This document shows positions 1 to 8,627 of a stretch of DNA of 64,000 nt, piece after piece. The DNA is taken from contig CP085323.1 of NCBI GenBank assembly GCA_022870745.1, positions 372,001-436,000 on the forward strand, given 5' to 3'. Position numbers and translations under genes: made by a program. Source of the DNA: Silvibacterium acidisoli (lineage in GTDB: Bacteria > Acidobacteriota > Terriglobia > Terriglobales > Acidobacteriaceae). Numbering within the stretch: position 1 is the first letter of the stretch; each line of letters opens with the position of its first letter. Under the pieces are notes generated by a model, which saw only the letters and a program-made list of their open reading frames with translations, was not told the origin of the DNA and searched no databases.

Positions 1-803
1 ACGCCGAGATTCGCCTTGAGCAGCTGTGCGACCTGCTTCATGCTGTCACCGAAGGCTCCGCGGGGATAGTTCGCACCCGGCGCGGGCGTGTAGCGATCGA
101 GCTGGGAGGACTTGAGCATCTGCACCGCGTCAAAGGTTTCGTGCGCCGTGCCATGCAGCGCGGCATCGGCGGTCTGGGCGTAGAGGGCTTCGAAGCTGGC
201 GTTCGCAGGCGCGGCGGCTGGTCCATTGCCAAGGTGAAAATCGCGGACATTGTTCAAGGCAATTGCAGGCACACGGCCTTCGAGGGTACGCGGCATCTGC
301 GGCGTCAGGGAAACAGCCCTGAAAGGCGTCTGCGAGGCGCGGATGCGCTCGTTTTCTGCCTGCAGTGCGCGGTTCAGCCAGCCGTCTTCAGTCGACTTCA
401 CGCCGGGAGTGCCCGACTCCATGAAGTCCTGCGCGTCGAAGTGCGAGCGAGACATATCCGGCGACCCGGCGGCGTGCACGATGGCCAGGTGCTTCTGATC
501 CCAGAGTGGCTTGAGGCTGGCCATGGCCGGATGCAGCCCGAAAAATCCATCGAGATCGATGATCTGCCCTTGCGGAATGGCGATACTGGGGCGCATCTGG
601 AAGTACGACGGCTCCGCATGCGGAATCACGATATTCAGGCCGTCGGCAGCGCCGCGCTGAAAGACTACAACCAGCTTCTTATGATTGGCCGCAGCGGTGG
701 TGGCCTGCGCCATGACAGATCGCGTCAGAAATGCCGGGATGGCCGTGGTGCCGACCAGCGCCATCGCTCCGCCTTTCATAAATGCTCTTCGCGTCAGGTT
801 CAT
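1..803 (-). CDS. DUF1501 family exported protein (3' end cut by window)
   Basis: The reading frame runs from ATG at 803 off the left edge of the window without a stop (267 codons visible). The N-terminus MNLTRRAFMKGGAMALVG is a twin-arginine signal, followed by a hydrophobic stretch and a likely cleavage after VMAQA. The mature part begins KKLVVVFQRGAADGLNIV and contains WDQKHLAIVHAAGSPDMSRSHFDAQDFMESG, split here by function only; this is the sulfatase-like fold typical of DUF1501. It is probably moved folded by Tat into the periplasm. It lies 21 bp after a DUF1800 gene on the same strand, and the two families are commonly paired; their shared function is not known. The family call is strong, the function is not. 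Confidence 0.85.
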   Translation of the reverse strand, partial: MNLTRRAFMKGGAMALVGTTAIPAFLTRSVMAQATTAAANHKKLVVVFQRGAADGLNIVIPHAEPSYFQMRPSIAIPQGQIIDLDGFFGLHPAMASLKPLWDQKHLAIVHAAGSPDMSRSHFDAQDFMESGTPGVKSTEDGWLNRALQAENERIRASQTPFRAVSLTPQMPRTLEGRVPAIALNNVRDFHLGNGPAAAPANASFEALYAQTADAALHGTAHETFDAVQMLKSSQLDRYTPAPGANYPRGAFGDSMKQVAQLLKANLG

Positions 804-824
804 GGAGCTTCTCCGGATATGGGA

Positions 825-2753
825 TTACTTGCGTTGAAAGTCGGGTGAGCCGAGCAGCAGCGCTTCCGCTGTGGTTGCCGGGGTGGGCGTTACGCCAGCC
901 GGCTTGACCGGCGGACCGAAAAATTCGCCGCTCGGCAACTGGGAAAACTGGTTCAAGCGCCGCGCCTGTGGCATGTCGGTTGCGGCATTCATCTCCGTCA
1001 AAACCGTCTGGTGCGTGTGCGCATCGGCGAGGCCGTTCAGCAGTTGCTGCTCGAGCGCGGCTTCTTCCGCTTCAGGGTTCGCTGCCTGCGCAGGGACGGC
1101 GACGGTCGTTCCCGGCACATGATCGACAGTGAAGGCGAGCGCAAAGTTCATGCGGGCCAGCAGCGCTCCCGCGCCCAGCCAGGGATCGGCCTTGAGCGAA
1201 TAACCGTTCGGCTGCTGCACCCCGTAGATGGGCATGCCCATGCGATCGAGCGAGGCAGCGAGAGGCGCGGCGTCGTCCACGGTTGCGTGCGTCGCACGGC
1301 ATGCGGAGACAACATACTCAAAGGGCGTCTTCAGCTTGGCGCGGTATGCATCCTGCGACCAGAACTCCGGCGAGCGGAACATCGTCCGCAGAACCTGGCG
1401 GATATCGCCGTGGGTCCTGAGATAGGTCTTAGCCATGCGATCGACCAGGGCGGGCGGCGGATTGTCGCTTACGAACTGCTCGGCCAGCTTGGTTGAAAGG
1501 AAGTGCGCGGTCGCCGGACGCATCGCCAGCAGGTGCAGCACCTCGATGCCCTCCTGCTCGCCCTTTTCCTGAATCGTATGTCCCAGAACCTTTTTGGCAC
1601 CTGGCTCGTGACGGCGCTCGTTGAAGTCAAAACCATAGCCATCGCGCGGATTCACGACGCCCCAGCCGGTGAATACCTTTGCCACCTCGGTGACGTCGTT
1701 CTGCGTGTATCCGCCGTTCACCCCAAGCGTGTGCAGTTCCATCAGCTCGCGGGCGTAGTTTTCATTCAATCCGGGCGCAGCATTTTTCCGGTTGGGATTA
1801 CCCTCGGCGCGCACGGCGGCAATCGAATGGGGGCCGATGCTCTGCTCGTTGTCGAGAAACTCGAGCATGGCCGGGCTGTGCGCCACGGCATCGAGCAAGT
1901 CTTCAAATTTGCCCATCGCATGCGGACGAATCACGTCGCGCTCGTATCCGGCCAGGTACCAGGGCTCGACTCCGTTTTTGTGCAGGAAGACGCTGAAGTG
2001 GTTGGCCCAGAAGCTGGTCATGACCTCGTCGAGCTGGCGATTGCTGTAGATGGCGCGCAGGAGCTTCTCGTCCATCATCTCGTTGTCGACCACGCGGTCT
2101 TCGTTCACCAGGGCCAGCAGAACCTCCTTCTGCTGAGCGGTCATACCCTCGGCAAAGCGCTGGCGCTCGGCAGGCTTCAGGTCACGCAGCATGGGACGAA
2201 TCGTGCCTGGAGTCATGGACTGGAGCGTATCCCACCGCTCTGCCGCCGGCTCAGTGAGCAGCTTCGACGCTGCAGACTGCTGCTGCGGGTTCGGCTTCGC
2301 GGGTTCGCTTTCGGCGTCCTGGGCTCGCTTGTTCAGCCGCTCGCGGTAATCCGCGAGGGCGTTGGCGTAAATCATGCGTTCCACGGGATCGACGGGCATC
2401 GATTCATTGCCGCCGTTTTCCATCTGCCGGATCACTGGCGGAGGAGGGTATTTCAGGATGAGGGCCTGCGCCGAGAGGTGCATCGCAGGCAGCATGGCGA
2501 GCTTCGATTGCAGGGCCGAGTCGTCGATGCCCTCCGGACGCAGCTCCCACTCGATCCAGCGATGCACGCCCATCGCCTCCACCTGGCTGACGTAACCGGG
2601 CTCCGCTCCAAAGGTCAGCCTCGACACAGCGTGGACGGCCTGCCCATGCTCGCTGAGGCGGCCGGGGGTTTCAGCAGACGCAAAACCGGCTGCGATGCCC
2701 AGAAGGGTGCAACCTGCGAAAAAGTGAGAGGTCCAGCGAGGGAGACACATCAT
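825..2753 (-). CDS. DUF1800 family exported protein
   Basis: About 642 residues. The open frame extends upstream to 2828, but a double Met at 2753/2750 begins a clean signal peptide (MMCLPRWTSHFFAG, hydrophobic core, cut near FASA), with an AGG-type ribosome site just upstream, so 2753 is preferred. That also leaves about 95 bp for a promoter against the divergent rhomboid gene. DUF1800 features visible: AVHAVSRLTFGAEPGYV near the N-terminus, MTSFWANHFSVFLHK in the middle, NENYARELMELHTLGVNGGYTQNDV and VFTGWGVVNPRDG, and a C-terminal LYGVQQPNGY-like stretch (here IYGVQQPNGYS). A low-complexity Glu/Pro/Gln segment (about residues 140-170) is an insertion. Probably an operon with the DUF1501 gene. 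Biochemical role unknown. Confidence 0.88.
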   Translation of the reverse strand: MMCLPRWTSHFFAGCTLLGIAAGFASAETPGRLSEHGQAVHAVSRLTFGAEPGYVSQVEAMGVHRWIEWELRPEGIDDSALQSKLAMLPAMHLSAQALILKYPPPPVIRQMENGGNESMPVDPVERMIYANALADYRERLNKRAQDAESEPAKPNPQQQSAASKLLTEPAAERWDTLQSMTPGTIRPMLRDLKPAERQRFAEGMTAQQKEVLLALVNEDRVVDNEMMDEKLLRAIYSNRQLDEVMTSFWANHFSVFLHKNGVEPWYLAGYERDVIRPHAMGKFEDLLDAVAHSPAMLEFLDNEQSIGPHSIAAVRAEGNPNRKNAAPGLNENYARELMELHTLGVNGGYTQNDVTEVAKVFTGWGVVNPRDGYGFDFNERRHEPGAKKVLGHTIQEKGEQEGIEVLHLLAMRPATAHFLSTKLAEQFVSDNPPPALVDRMAKTYLRTHGDIRQVLRTMFRSPEFWSQDAYRAKLKTPFEYVVSACRATHATVDDAAPLAASLDRMGMPIYGVQQPNGYSLKADPWLGAGALLARMNFALAFTVDHVPGTTVAVPAQAANPEAEEAALEQQLLNGLADAHTHQTVLTEMNAATDMPQARRLNQFSQLPSGEFFGPPVKPAGVTPTPATTAEALLLGSPDFQRK

Positions 2754-2847
2754 GAGTTGCCTGAAGGAAAAGACCGTTTCGGGCCAAAGAAGTTGCGACC
2801 GGCGGCGAATATTTGTCAGGCTTCGCACGCAAGGATAGCCTAGAAGA

Positions 2848-3780
2848 ATGGACGCAAGCTGGCAGCAGGACGGCCCTTACCGCAGGGAAGACGGGGCGAA
2901 CGGAGAAGGTTTCCGCTCCGGACAGGTACAGCCGGAGATTCTGCCGCCCGATGATCCACGTGGGCCGAACGAGAGACCGTACGAGCAGGCGTACTATCCG
3001 CCTCAGCAGCCCCAGCCCGGCTATGCGCCACAGCCGTCGCGTCCGCGCCGCCGCAACACCTGGGCCTTTGCTCCCGCGACCTACATCCTTGTCGGCATCA
3101 ACTGTGTCGTGTTCCTGCTGATGCTGCTCAGCGGCGTATCGATCCTTTCACCCACCTCACGACAACTGGTGGATTTCGGGGCGAACTTCGGCCCTTACGT
3201 CCTGCTGGGCGATCAATGGTGGCGCCTGATCTCCGCCATGTTCGTTCATGTCGGCATCATCCATCTGGCTACTAACATGTGGTGCCTTTGGAACCTCGGC
3301 CTGCTTGGTGAGCCGCTCCTCGGGCCGTTCGGCGTCTTCGCTACTTACCTGCTCACTGGCCTCGCGGGAAATATTCTCAGTGTCGCCGTGCATCCAGGGA
3401 TAAATGGAGACGGCATCGTCGGCGCGGGCGCTTCCGGCGCGGTCTTCGGGCTGGCCGGGGTGCTGATCATCCTGCTGAAGTCGCCGCTGCTGCCGCTGCC
3501 CAAGGTCGAATTGAAACGGCTGCGCGGCAGCGTGATCCAGTTTGCCATTCTCAACTTCGCCATCGGCCTCTACACGGCCTTCGGACACACCAGCATTCAG
3601 ATCGACAACATGGCTCACCTGGGCGGATTTCTGAGCGGACTCGCCCTCGGGCTGCCCATGGTGCCAAAGATCGGCGCGCCAAAGTCGACCTTCGTAAGCC
3701 GCCGCCTGCTGGCGACCGGCGGTATGTTCTTCCTGCTGCTACTTATCTGCTTTGGATTGCACTCCTTCTGGCGCCAATAG
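2848..3780 (+). CDS. rhomboid family intramembrane serine protease
   Basis: 310 residues. The first 70 are Pro/Gln/Tyr-rich and cytosolic (PPQQPQPGYAPQPSRPRRR), followed by six or seven membrane segments. The catalytic dyad is visible: Ser196 in GAGASGAVFG and His257 in NMAHLGGFLSG. The family features WWRLISAMFVHVGIIHLATNM (loop 1 and TM2 with the HxxxN region) are present. Rhomboids cleave membrane-anchored substrates within the bilayer; the substrate here is unknown. The proline-rich leader is longer than in GlpG and may be a disordered linker. The gene diverges from DUF1800 and stands alone. Confidence 0.92.
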   Translation: MDASWQQDGPYRREDGANGEGFRSGQVQPEILPPDDPRGPNERPYEQAYYPPQQPQPGYAPQPSRPRRRNTWAFAPATYILVGINCVVFLLMLLSGVSILSPTSRQLVDFGANFGPYVLLGDQWWRLISAMFVHVGIIHLATNMWCLWNLGLLGEPLLGPFGVFATYLLTGLAGNILSVAVHPGINGDGIVGAGASGAVFGLAGVLIILLKSPLLPLPKVELKRLRGSVIQFAILNFAIGLYTAFGHTSIQIDNMAHLGGFLSGLALGLPMVPKIGAPKSTFVSRRLLATGGMFFLLLLICFGLHSFWRQ

Positions 3781-3909
3781 ACGCATCCAACGTCAGAGGC
3801 TCACAGCTTTCTTTTTGCAACACCGCACCATGCTGGGCTAAGGTGAAATTGACCCGAACGCCGGGTGCGGTCTTGCTGTAACTACTTCTCCCCCCGAAAA
3901 GGAAACAGC

Positions 3910-4941
3910 GTGAAGAAGATTGGCGTTCTGTTTGGCATGGAAAACACCTTTCCTGGTGCATTGGTTGACCACATCAACTCCCAGAACCTTAATGGCATAA
4001 CTGCCGAGTTCATACATACAGGCGCCGTCCGCCTGGACAAGCCGTCGGAGTATGCCGTTATCGTCGACCGGATCTCGCACGATATCCCGTTCTATCGGGC
4101 GTTCCTGAAGCATGCCGCTCTGCACGGAACCGCAATCATCAACAATCCTTTCTGGTGGTCGGCCGACGACAAATTCTTCAACTATGCACTGGCGGAGAAG
4201 CTGGGCGTGGCCGTTCCGCGCACCGCGATCCTGCCGCACAAACAGCTGCCTGCCGGAACGACCGAGCGTTCCATGCGCAACCTCGAATATCCGCTCGATT
4301 GGGACGGCCTGTTCGAATACATCGGCTTCCCTGCTTTCCTTAAGCCAATTGACGGTGGCGGCTGGCGCGATGTGCACCATGTCCACAACCGTGACGAGTT
4401 TTTTCACGCCTACGATCAGAGCCACACGCTGTGCATGATGCTCCAGAGCGCGGTCGACTTCAACGAGTACTTCCGCTGCTACGTGGTCGGCCAGCAGAAG
4501 GTGCGCATCATGGCTTACGATCCGCGCCGTCCGCACCATGAGCGCTACCTGGTGAACCCTCCCGCATACGACAAGAAGCTGCTGAAGCGGGTCGAAAAGG
4601 ACGCGATCACGCTCTGCAAGGGCCTCGGCTACGATCTGAACACCGTCGAGTTCGCCGTAGAGAATGGCGTACCGTACGCGATCGACTTCATGAATCCCGC
4701 TCCGGATGCGGATCTGCACTCCGTCGGCGAGGAAAGCTTCAAGTGGATCGTGGAAGAGGTGGCAAAGCTGGCGATCAAGAAAGCCAAGGCCGCGCCCGCT
4801 CCAATCGCTCTCCATGCCGAGGCGCTGCTGCATGCTTCGCAGGAAACTCCTGAAAAGAAGAAGGCTCCGAAGAAGTCCGCAAAGAAACCAGTCAAGCCCA
4901 AGGCAGAGAAAAAGGTAGAATCGGGCGAGACTGAAAACTGA
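3910..4941 (+). CDS. ATP-grasp family ligase with basic C-terminal tail
   Basis: 343 residues from GTG at 3910, preceded by GGAAA at a good distance; the frame is open further upstream but lacks a ribosome site. The core has the ATP-grasp arrangement: pre-grasp segment, FPAFLKPIDGGGWRDVH (ATP lysine and glycine loop), and VEFAVENGVPYAIDFMNPAPDADL (the Glu/Asn metal ligands near the C-terminus of the fold). Such proteins activate a carboxylate with ATP and join it to an amine. The last 50 residues are a Lys/Ala/Pro-rich tail (EKKKAPKKSAKKPVKPK), probably disordered and nucleic-acid or acidic-partner binding. A YbdK-type ligase starts 43 bp downstream, suggesting one peptide- or amide-forming pathway. 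The substrate is unknown. Confidence 0.82.
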   Translation: MKKIGVLFGMENTFPGALVDHINSQNLNGITAEFIHTGAVRLDKPSEYAVIVDRISHDIPFYRAFLKHAALHGTAIINNPFWWSADDKFFNYALAEKLGVAVPRTAILPHKQLPAGTTERSMRNLEYPLDWDGLFEYIGFPAFLKPIDGGGWRDVHHVHNRDEFFHAYDQSHTLCMMLQSAVDFNEYFRCYVVGQQKVRIMAYDPRRPHHERYLVNPPAYDKKLLKRVEKDAITLCKGLGYDLNTVEFAVENGVPYAIDFMNPAPDADLHSVGEESFKWIVEEVAKLAIKKAKAAPAPIALHAEALLHASQETPEKKKAPKKSAKKPVKPKAEKKVESGETEN

Positions 4942-4984
4942 ACCGGCGCATTGTTGCCCCACGCGTGCGCGGAACGGCGGGACA

Positions 4985-6094
4985 ATGCGGCCATCTTTCA
5001 CCATCGGCATTGAAGAGGAATACCAGACCATCGATCCGGTAACCCGCGATCTTCGTTCGCACGTTTCAACGGAGATGCTGTCGAAGGGCAAGCTGAAGCT
5101 CGAAGAGCGCGTCAAGGCCGAGATGCACCAATCGGTCGTCGAGGTCGGGACGCGCGTCTGCCGCACCATCGGCGAAGCGCGCGAAGACCTCTTCGACCTA
5201 CGCCGCCAGATGATTCACCTCGCACGCGAAAACAATCTGCGACTGGTTGCTGGGGCCACCCACCCGTTTGCCGACTGGCGCGCGCAGGAGATCTACCCTG
5301 ATCCCCGCTACGCGCAGGTCGTCGAAGATCTCCAGCTCGTGGCGCGAGCCAACCTGATCTTCGGCCTGCACGTACACGTGGGCGTCGAAGACCGCGAAGC
5401 AGCCATGCGCATCATGAACTCGATGCGCTACTTTCTGCCGCACATTCTTGCGCTCTCGACCAACTCCCCGTTCTGGCGCGGCATGAAGACGGGCCTCAAA
5501 AGCTACCGCGCAAAGGTCTTCGACAAATTCCCGCGTACGAACATTCCCGACAGCTTTTCAAGCTACGCGGAGTTTGAAAGCTTCGTGGCCCTGCTCATCA
5601 AGACAAACTGTCTCGACAATGCCAAGAAGATCTGGTGGGATATCCGCCCGCATCCTTTCTTCAACACCGTCGAGGTGCGCATCTGCGATATTCCGCTGCG
5701 CGCCGAGGAGACGCTGGCTATCGCAGCGCTGATCCAGGCGACGGCCGCCAAGATGTACCTGCTGCACGAGCGCAACCAGGACTGGAGGCAGTACTCCCGC
5801 GCCCTCATCATGGAAAACAAGTGGCGCGCTGTACGCTATGGACTCGACGGCAAGCTGATCGACTTCGGCAAATCAACCGAAGTGCCCGAGCGAGAGCTGA
5901 TTCTTGAGTATCTCGACTTCGTGGAAGAGGTCGTCGATTCGCTGGAGTCGCGCTCGTCGATCGAATACGTCAAAAAAATTCTGGAGATGGGGACAGGAGC
6001 CGACCGGCAACTGCGCGTCTTCGACGAAACCGGGGGCGACCTCAACGCGGTCGTCGACTACATGGCGGAAGAGACCGAGGCAGGGCTGTTTTAG
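4985..6094 (+). CDS. YbdK-type carboxylate-amine ligase (glutamate-cysteine ligase family 2)
   Basis: 369 residues. The N-terminus FTIGIEEEYQTIDPVTRDL carries the GCS2 signature with the EEEY acid cluster. Further family motifs are VEVGTRVCRTI, GATHPFADW, GLHVHVGVED and WWDIRPHPFFNTVEVRICD. Length matches YbdK (about 372). E. coli YbdK has weak gamma-glutamylcysteine synthetase activity in vitro, so the physiological substrates are uncertain. It is probably co-transcribed with the upstream ATP-grasp gene, an arrangement reminiscent of two-step gamma-glutamyl peptide synthesis (GCS plus an ATP-grasp ligase), which is inference. Followed by a strong terminator. Confidence 0.9.
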   Translation: MRPSFTIGIEEEYQTIDPVTRDLRSHVSTEMLSKGKLKLEERVKAEMHQSVVEVGTRVCRTIGEAREDLFDLRRQMIHLARENNLRLVAGATHPFADWRAQEIYPDPRYAQVVEDLQLVARANLIFGLHVHVGVEDREAAMRIMNSMRYFLPHILALSTNSPFWRGMKTGLKSYRAKVFDKFPRTNIPDSFSSYAEFESFVALLIKTNCLDNAKKIWWDIRPHPFFNTVEVRICDIPLRAEETLAIAALIQATAAKMYLLHERNQDWRQYSRALIMENKWRAVRYGLDGKLIDFGKSTEVPERELILEYLDFVEEVVDSLESRSSIEYVKKILEMGTGADRQLRVFDETGGDLNAVVDYMAEETEAGLF

Positions 6095-6118
6095 CTGGCT
6101 GTTATCCCGGTTGGAAAT

Positions 6119-6146
6119 TGTTATTCCGAACGTAGTGCGATGACAA
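6119..6146. repeat. dispersed intergenic element, copy A
   Basis: Contains TGTTATTCCGAACG, then TAGTGCGATGACAAC. It matches the better preserved copies at 38864-38890 and 62475-62503 (TGTCATCCCGAACG / CAGTGAGGGATGACA). All three lie between genes, two of them next to gene ends. This copy is the most degenerate. Confidence 0.5.
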
Positions 6147-6168
6147 CATGGGAGAGAGAAAGAAATCA

Positions 6169-6206
6169 AAAAGCAAAACCGGGACCTGAGTCCCGGTTTT
6201 GCTTTT
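6169..6206. terminator. bidirectional intrinsic terminator
   Basis: A perfect 17-bp stem with loop CTGA; arms begin AAAAGCAAAACCGGGAC and end in TTTTGCTTTT. The A-run on one side and U-run on the other serve both the ligase pair (plus strand) and the convergent membrane-protein genes (minus strand). Confidence 0.93.
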
Positions 6207-6223
6207 AGGCTGTGCGGATGGGG

Positions 6224-6754
6224 TTAAGCGACCGCCGCGGCCAGTTTTGGATAGAGCACGTACTGGCTGGTTTCGTACAGGGCTAACAACCGCTTCGAAA
6301 GCAGGTAGTAGGAAGATGCCGCCTGGTGGATGTGAAAAGGCGTCCGCAGGCCGCTGCGCTTGAGATAAAGATCGATCTGGATGCGGAACAGGGCGCGCTT
6401 CAGCAGGTTCGAATCGTGACGGATGCGCTCCGCGACGATGATCGCCTGGTCGAAGTTCCAGCGCTGGACGTAAGCCGCCAGCAGGATCATGCGGTCAGCG
6501 TTGCGACGCATGCGCTTCAGACCGTCGACACCGCCTACCAGGGTCCACATTTCGTCCGGCTCGAGCTTGAGCTGATTTCCCGCAGGATGCATGTAGTCCA
6601 GGGCGACGATTTCAAGCGCCTTGGCATGCACCGGTTCAATAGAAGCGACCAGATCGTCCCAGCTTCCGGAACGAAGCCGCCGAGCCTTCACGTGTGCGTA
6701 GATCAGTGAGGCTGCAATAACTGCCGCAAATACGATGATTGCCGAAAAGACCAC
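6224..6754 (-). CDS. hypothetical single-pass membrane protein
   Basis: 176 residues. One N-terminal membrane segment (VFSAIIVFAAVIAASLIYAHV) is followed by a basic stop-transfer KARRLR and a helical cytosolic domain rich in Leu/Arg (LKRMRRNADRMILLAAYVQRW, ERIRHDSNLLKRALFRIQIDL). No domain recognised. It starts 9 bp after the end of the upstream polytopic membrane protein gene, so the two are almost certainly one operon. Function unknown. Confidence 0.75.
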   Translation of the reverse strand: MVFSAIIVFAAVIAASLIYAHVKARRLRSGSWDDLVASIEPVHAKALEIVALDYMHPAGNQLKLEPDEMWTLVGGVDGLKRMRRNADRMILLAAYVQRWNFDQAIIVAERIRHDSNLLKRALFRIQIDLYLKRSGLRTPFHIHQAASSYYLLSKRLLALYETSQYVLYPKLAAAVA

Positions 6755-6763
6755 GTTTTACCC

Positions 6764-7540
6764 TCAACTCAGCGAATCAAAATGACTGGTGCTACGTAAG
6801 TCCACTGACACCCGGCGATGAAGCGCCGCCAGATACTCTTGCATGTCGTCAGACAGTGTACGAGATTCCGGTTCGGGAATCCAGAACGTAATGATCCAAT
6901 AAATTGTTGCTGCCTGGAAGATAATAACTCGGGCAAACTCGAGTCTACCCACCAAAGTTGTAGGACCATAGTAACTATGGATAGCGTCGGTGCAGAGAAC
7001 TACCAGCGCCCAGACCGTAAAACCCTGCCCCAAACCCATGACATGATTGCGCCAGACCAGCCCCAGACGCGAAGATGCGAAGGCCATGGACGCAAAAAGC
7101 TCGCACATCAGCAAGGTAGCGAACAACCGCCCCTTTGTTAGCCAACTAACAAAGGTGGTTGGCGTCTCAGGACTTACTGCGAAGGAAAGCCCGACAGCTA
7201 TCAGGGCACCAACCGCTCCCCACAAAAGAAAGGACTTCCGAGCGTCCCGCACCCACGTACCGGTGGGTTTCAGGACGATGCGTGCCATTTCGAAGACCAG
7301 CGTCACCTGCAACACCAGGTCGATGCACGCAGCCGACCAGTACACACCTGGGTAGACAGCATCAAGGCCCGTCTTGATAAGGGTGAAGAGAACCGCGCTG
7401 CGGAGAACGTTAAAACCCATCAAGGCCGAGAAAACAGGAAACTTTCTCCAACGGCCTCTTCCTAAAAGAACCAGCGTCAGCACGCAGGTTTCAATGAAAC
7501 CTGCGTACCACAATAGCCGGCTTAGCGTGCTCGATTCCAT
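6764..7540 (-). CDS. hypothetical polytopic membrane protein
   Basis: 258 residues with about seven hydrophobic segments (for example LLWYAGFIETCVLTLVLLG, SFLLWGAVGALIAVGLSFAV, FTVWALVVLCTDAI, VIIFQAATIYWIITFWI) and a charged C-terminal tail. The topology recalls small seven-helix membrane proteins common in Acidobacteria genomes, but I recognise no catalytic motif. It is the first gene of a two-gene unit with the downstream 176-residue membrane protein. Function unknown. Confidence 0.72.
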   Translation of the reverse strand: MESSTLSRLLWYAGFIETCVLTLVLLGRGRWRKFPVFSALMGFNVLRSAVLFTLIKTGLDAVYPGVYWSAACIDLVLQVTLVFEMARIVLKPTGTWVRDARKSFLLWGAVGALIAVGLSFAVSPETPTTFVSWLTKGRLFATLLMCELFASMAFASSRLGLVWRNHVMGLGQGFTVWALVVLCTDAIHSYYGPTTLVGRLEFARVIIFQAATIYWIITFWIPEPESRTLSDDMQEYLAALHRRVSVDLRSTSHFDSLS

Positions 7541-7666
7541 GAGGCCCCATTTTACCCCTCATTGTTTTCAAGGAGTTCATTCCGAGCTTTGCTGCGATTC
7601 TTTACTTCCCTCACGTCAGGCACTGCCTGTATCGCCGTTCTGGTGAACAGGAGGCGATCAGGTACA

Positions 7667-8317
7667 TTACGCTGAAACAGTCAGGCCACCCTTCGATTTT
7701 GGCATCGGATCGCTGCCCGTTACCGCTGCAATCGTCGTCAGGCCACCCTTGGACTTCGGCATTGGGTCGCTACCCGTTACCGCTGCGATCGTCGTCAGGC
7801 CACCTTTCGACTTCGGCATCGGATCGCTACCCGTCACCGCTGCGATCGTCGTCAGGCCACCTTTCGACTTCGGCATCGGATCGCTACCCGTTACCGCTGC
7901 AATCGTCGTCAGACCACCCTTCGACTTCGGCATTGGGTCGCTGCCCGTTACCGCTGCAATCGTCGTCAGGCCACCCTTCGACTTCGGCATCGGATCGCTA
8001 CCCGTCACCGCTGCGATCGTCGTCAGACCACCCTTGGACTTCGGCATTGGATCGCTACCTGTCACCGCGTGCGTATTCGTCGTCAGACCGCCCTTCGACT
8101 TCGGCATTGGATCGCTACCCGTTACTGCTGCAATCGTTGTCAGACCACCCTTCGACTTCGGCATTGGGTCGCTGCCCGTCACTGCACGCGAAATTGTTGT
8201 CAGGCCGCCCTTGGACTTCGGCATTGGATCGCTGCCGGTCACCGCTGCATGCAGGCTGGCAGTCGAAAGAAAGGCAAGGGTGGAAGCAAATACGACGTTA
8301 TGAAAAATGGTTTTCAT
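7667..8317 (-). CDS. secreted protein of ten tandem 19-20-residue repeats
   Basis: 216 residues. A signal peptide (MKTIFHNVVFASTLAFL, likely cut after SLHA) is followed by exactly ten repeats of AVTGSDPMPKSKGGLTTIA and no other domain. Eight units are 19 residues; units 1 and 3 are 20 and end in ISR and NTH; unit 10 ends in VSA and the stop. The core AVTGSDPMPKSKGGLT is identical in all ten, while the DNA varies at wobble positions (TCG/TCC for Ser, GGC/GGT for Gly, ACC/ACG for Thr). That pattern indicates selection on the peptide in this frame. The start has GGAG at a good distance (ACGGAGAAACCG before ATG). No neighbour obviously modifies or exports it. It could be a structural surface protein, a metal- or polymer-binding protein, or a multi-copy peptide precursor; none can be shown. 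Confidence 0.85.
   Translation of the reverse strand: MKTIFHNVVFASTLAFLSTASLHAAVTGSDPMPKSKGGLTTISRAVTGSDPMPKSKGGLTTIAAVTGSDPMPKSKGGLTTNTHAVTGSDPMPKSKGGLTTIAAVTGSDPMPKSKGGLTTIAAVTGSDPMPKSKGGLTTIAAVTGSDPMPKSKGGLTTIAAVTGSDPMPKSKGGLTTIAAVTGSDPMPKSKGGLTTIAAVTGSDPMPKSKGGLTVSA
7680..8245. repeat. tandem 57-60-bp repeat array inside a gene
   Basis: Ten direct repeats of 57 bp (60 bp in two units), without spacers. Because the period is a multiple of three, every frame that lacks a stop in one unit stays open on both strands. This creates long meaningless frames on the plus strand. Confidence 0.9.
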
Positions 8318-8627
8318 CGGTTTCTCCGTTTAAGTAGTTAGAAAGTTATCGGTTACCGCACAGCAATACTGCGAACGGTGAATTTTGACGCGCGAGGCGC
8401 CATGCTTCGTGGGCCCGGAAATTTAGATTGGCGAACTGGCTACCGGTCACGGCGGCCGCGCGGATTTTTGCGCTCAAAATCGCTAGGGCGTAAACAGATA
8501 TCTGCTCGCAAAGGCTCCGCTCCAAAGATCTCTCCTTAGTAAGGATCTCTCCCCATGTCGGCGAGGTGCGCAGTATCCCCGATATTAGTCAGGTAGAAAT
8601 ACATTGCCGCAACAGGTATTAGATTTG

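Noticed and set aside
1503-2843. 446-codon plus-strand ORF
   Set aside because: Lies antisense to the DUF1800 gene. Its composition is that of a shadow frame and it shows no recognisable domain.
3838-5169. 443-codon minus-strand ORF
   Set aside because: Antisense to the ATP-grasp and YbdK genes, both of which have clear family motifs.
7680-8245. CRISPR array
   Set aside because: Repeats are 57 bp, directly abutting, with no unique spacers, and they encode protein. No cas genes are nearby.
7699-8337. Long plus-strand open frames across the repeat array
   Set aside because: The 57-bp period keeps any stop-free frame open. Sequence differences between repeats are synonymous only in the minus-strand frame, and these frames lack ribosome sites.
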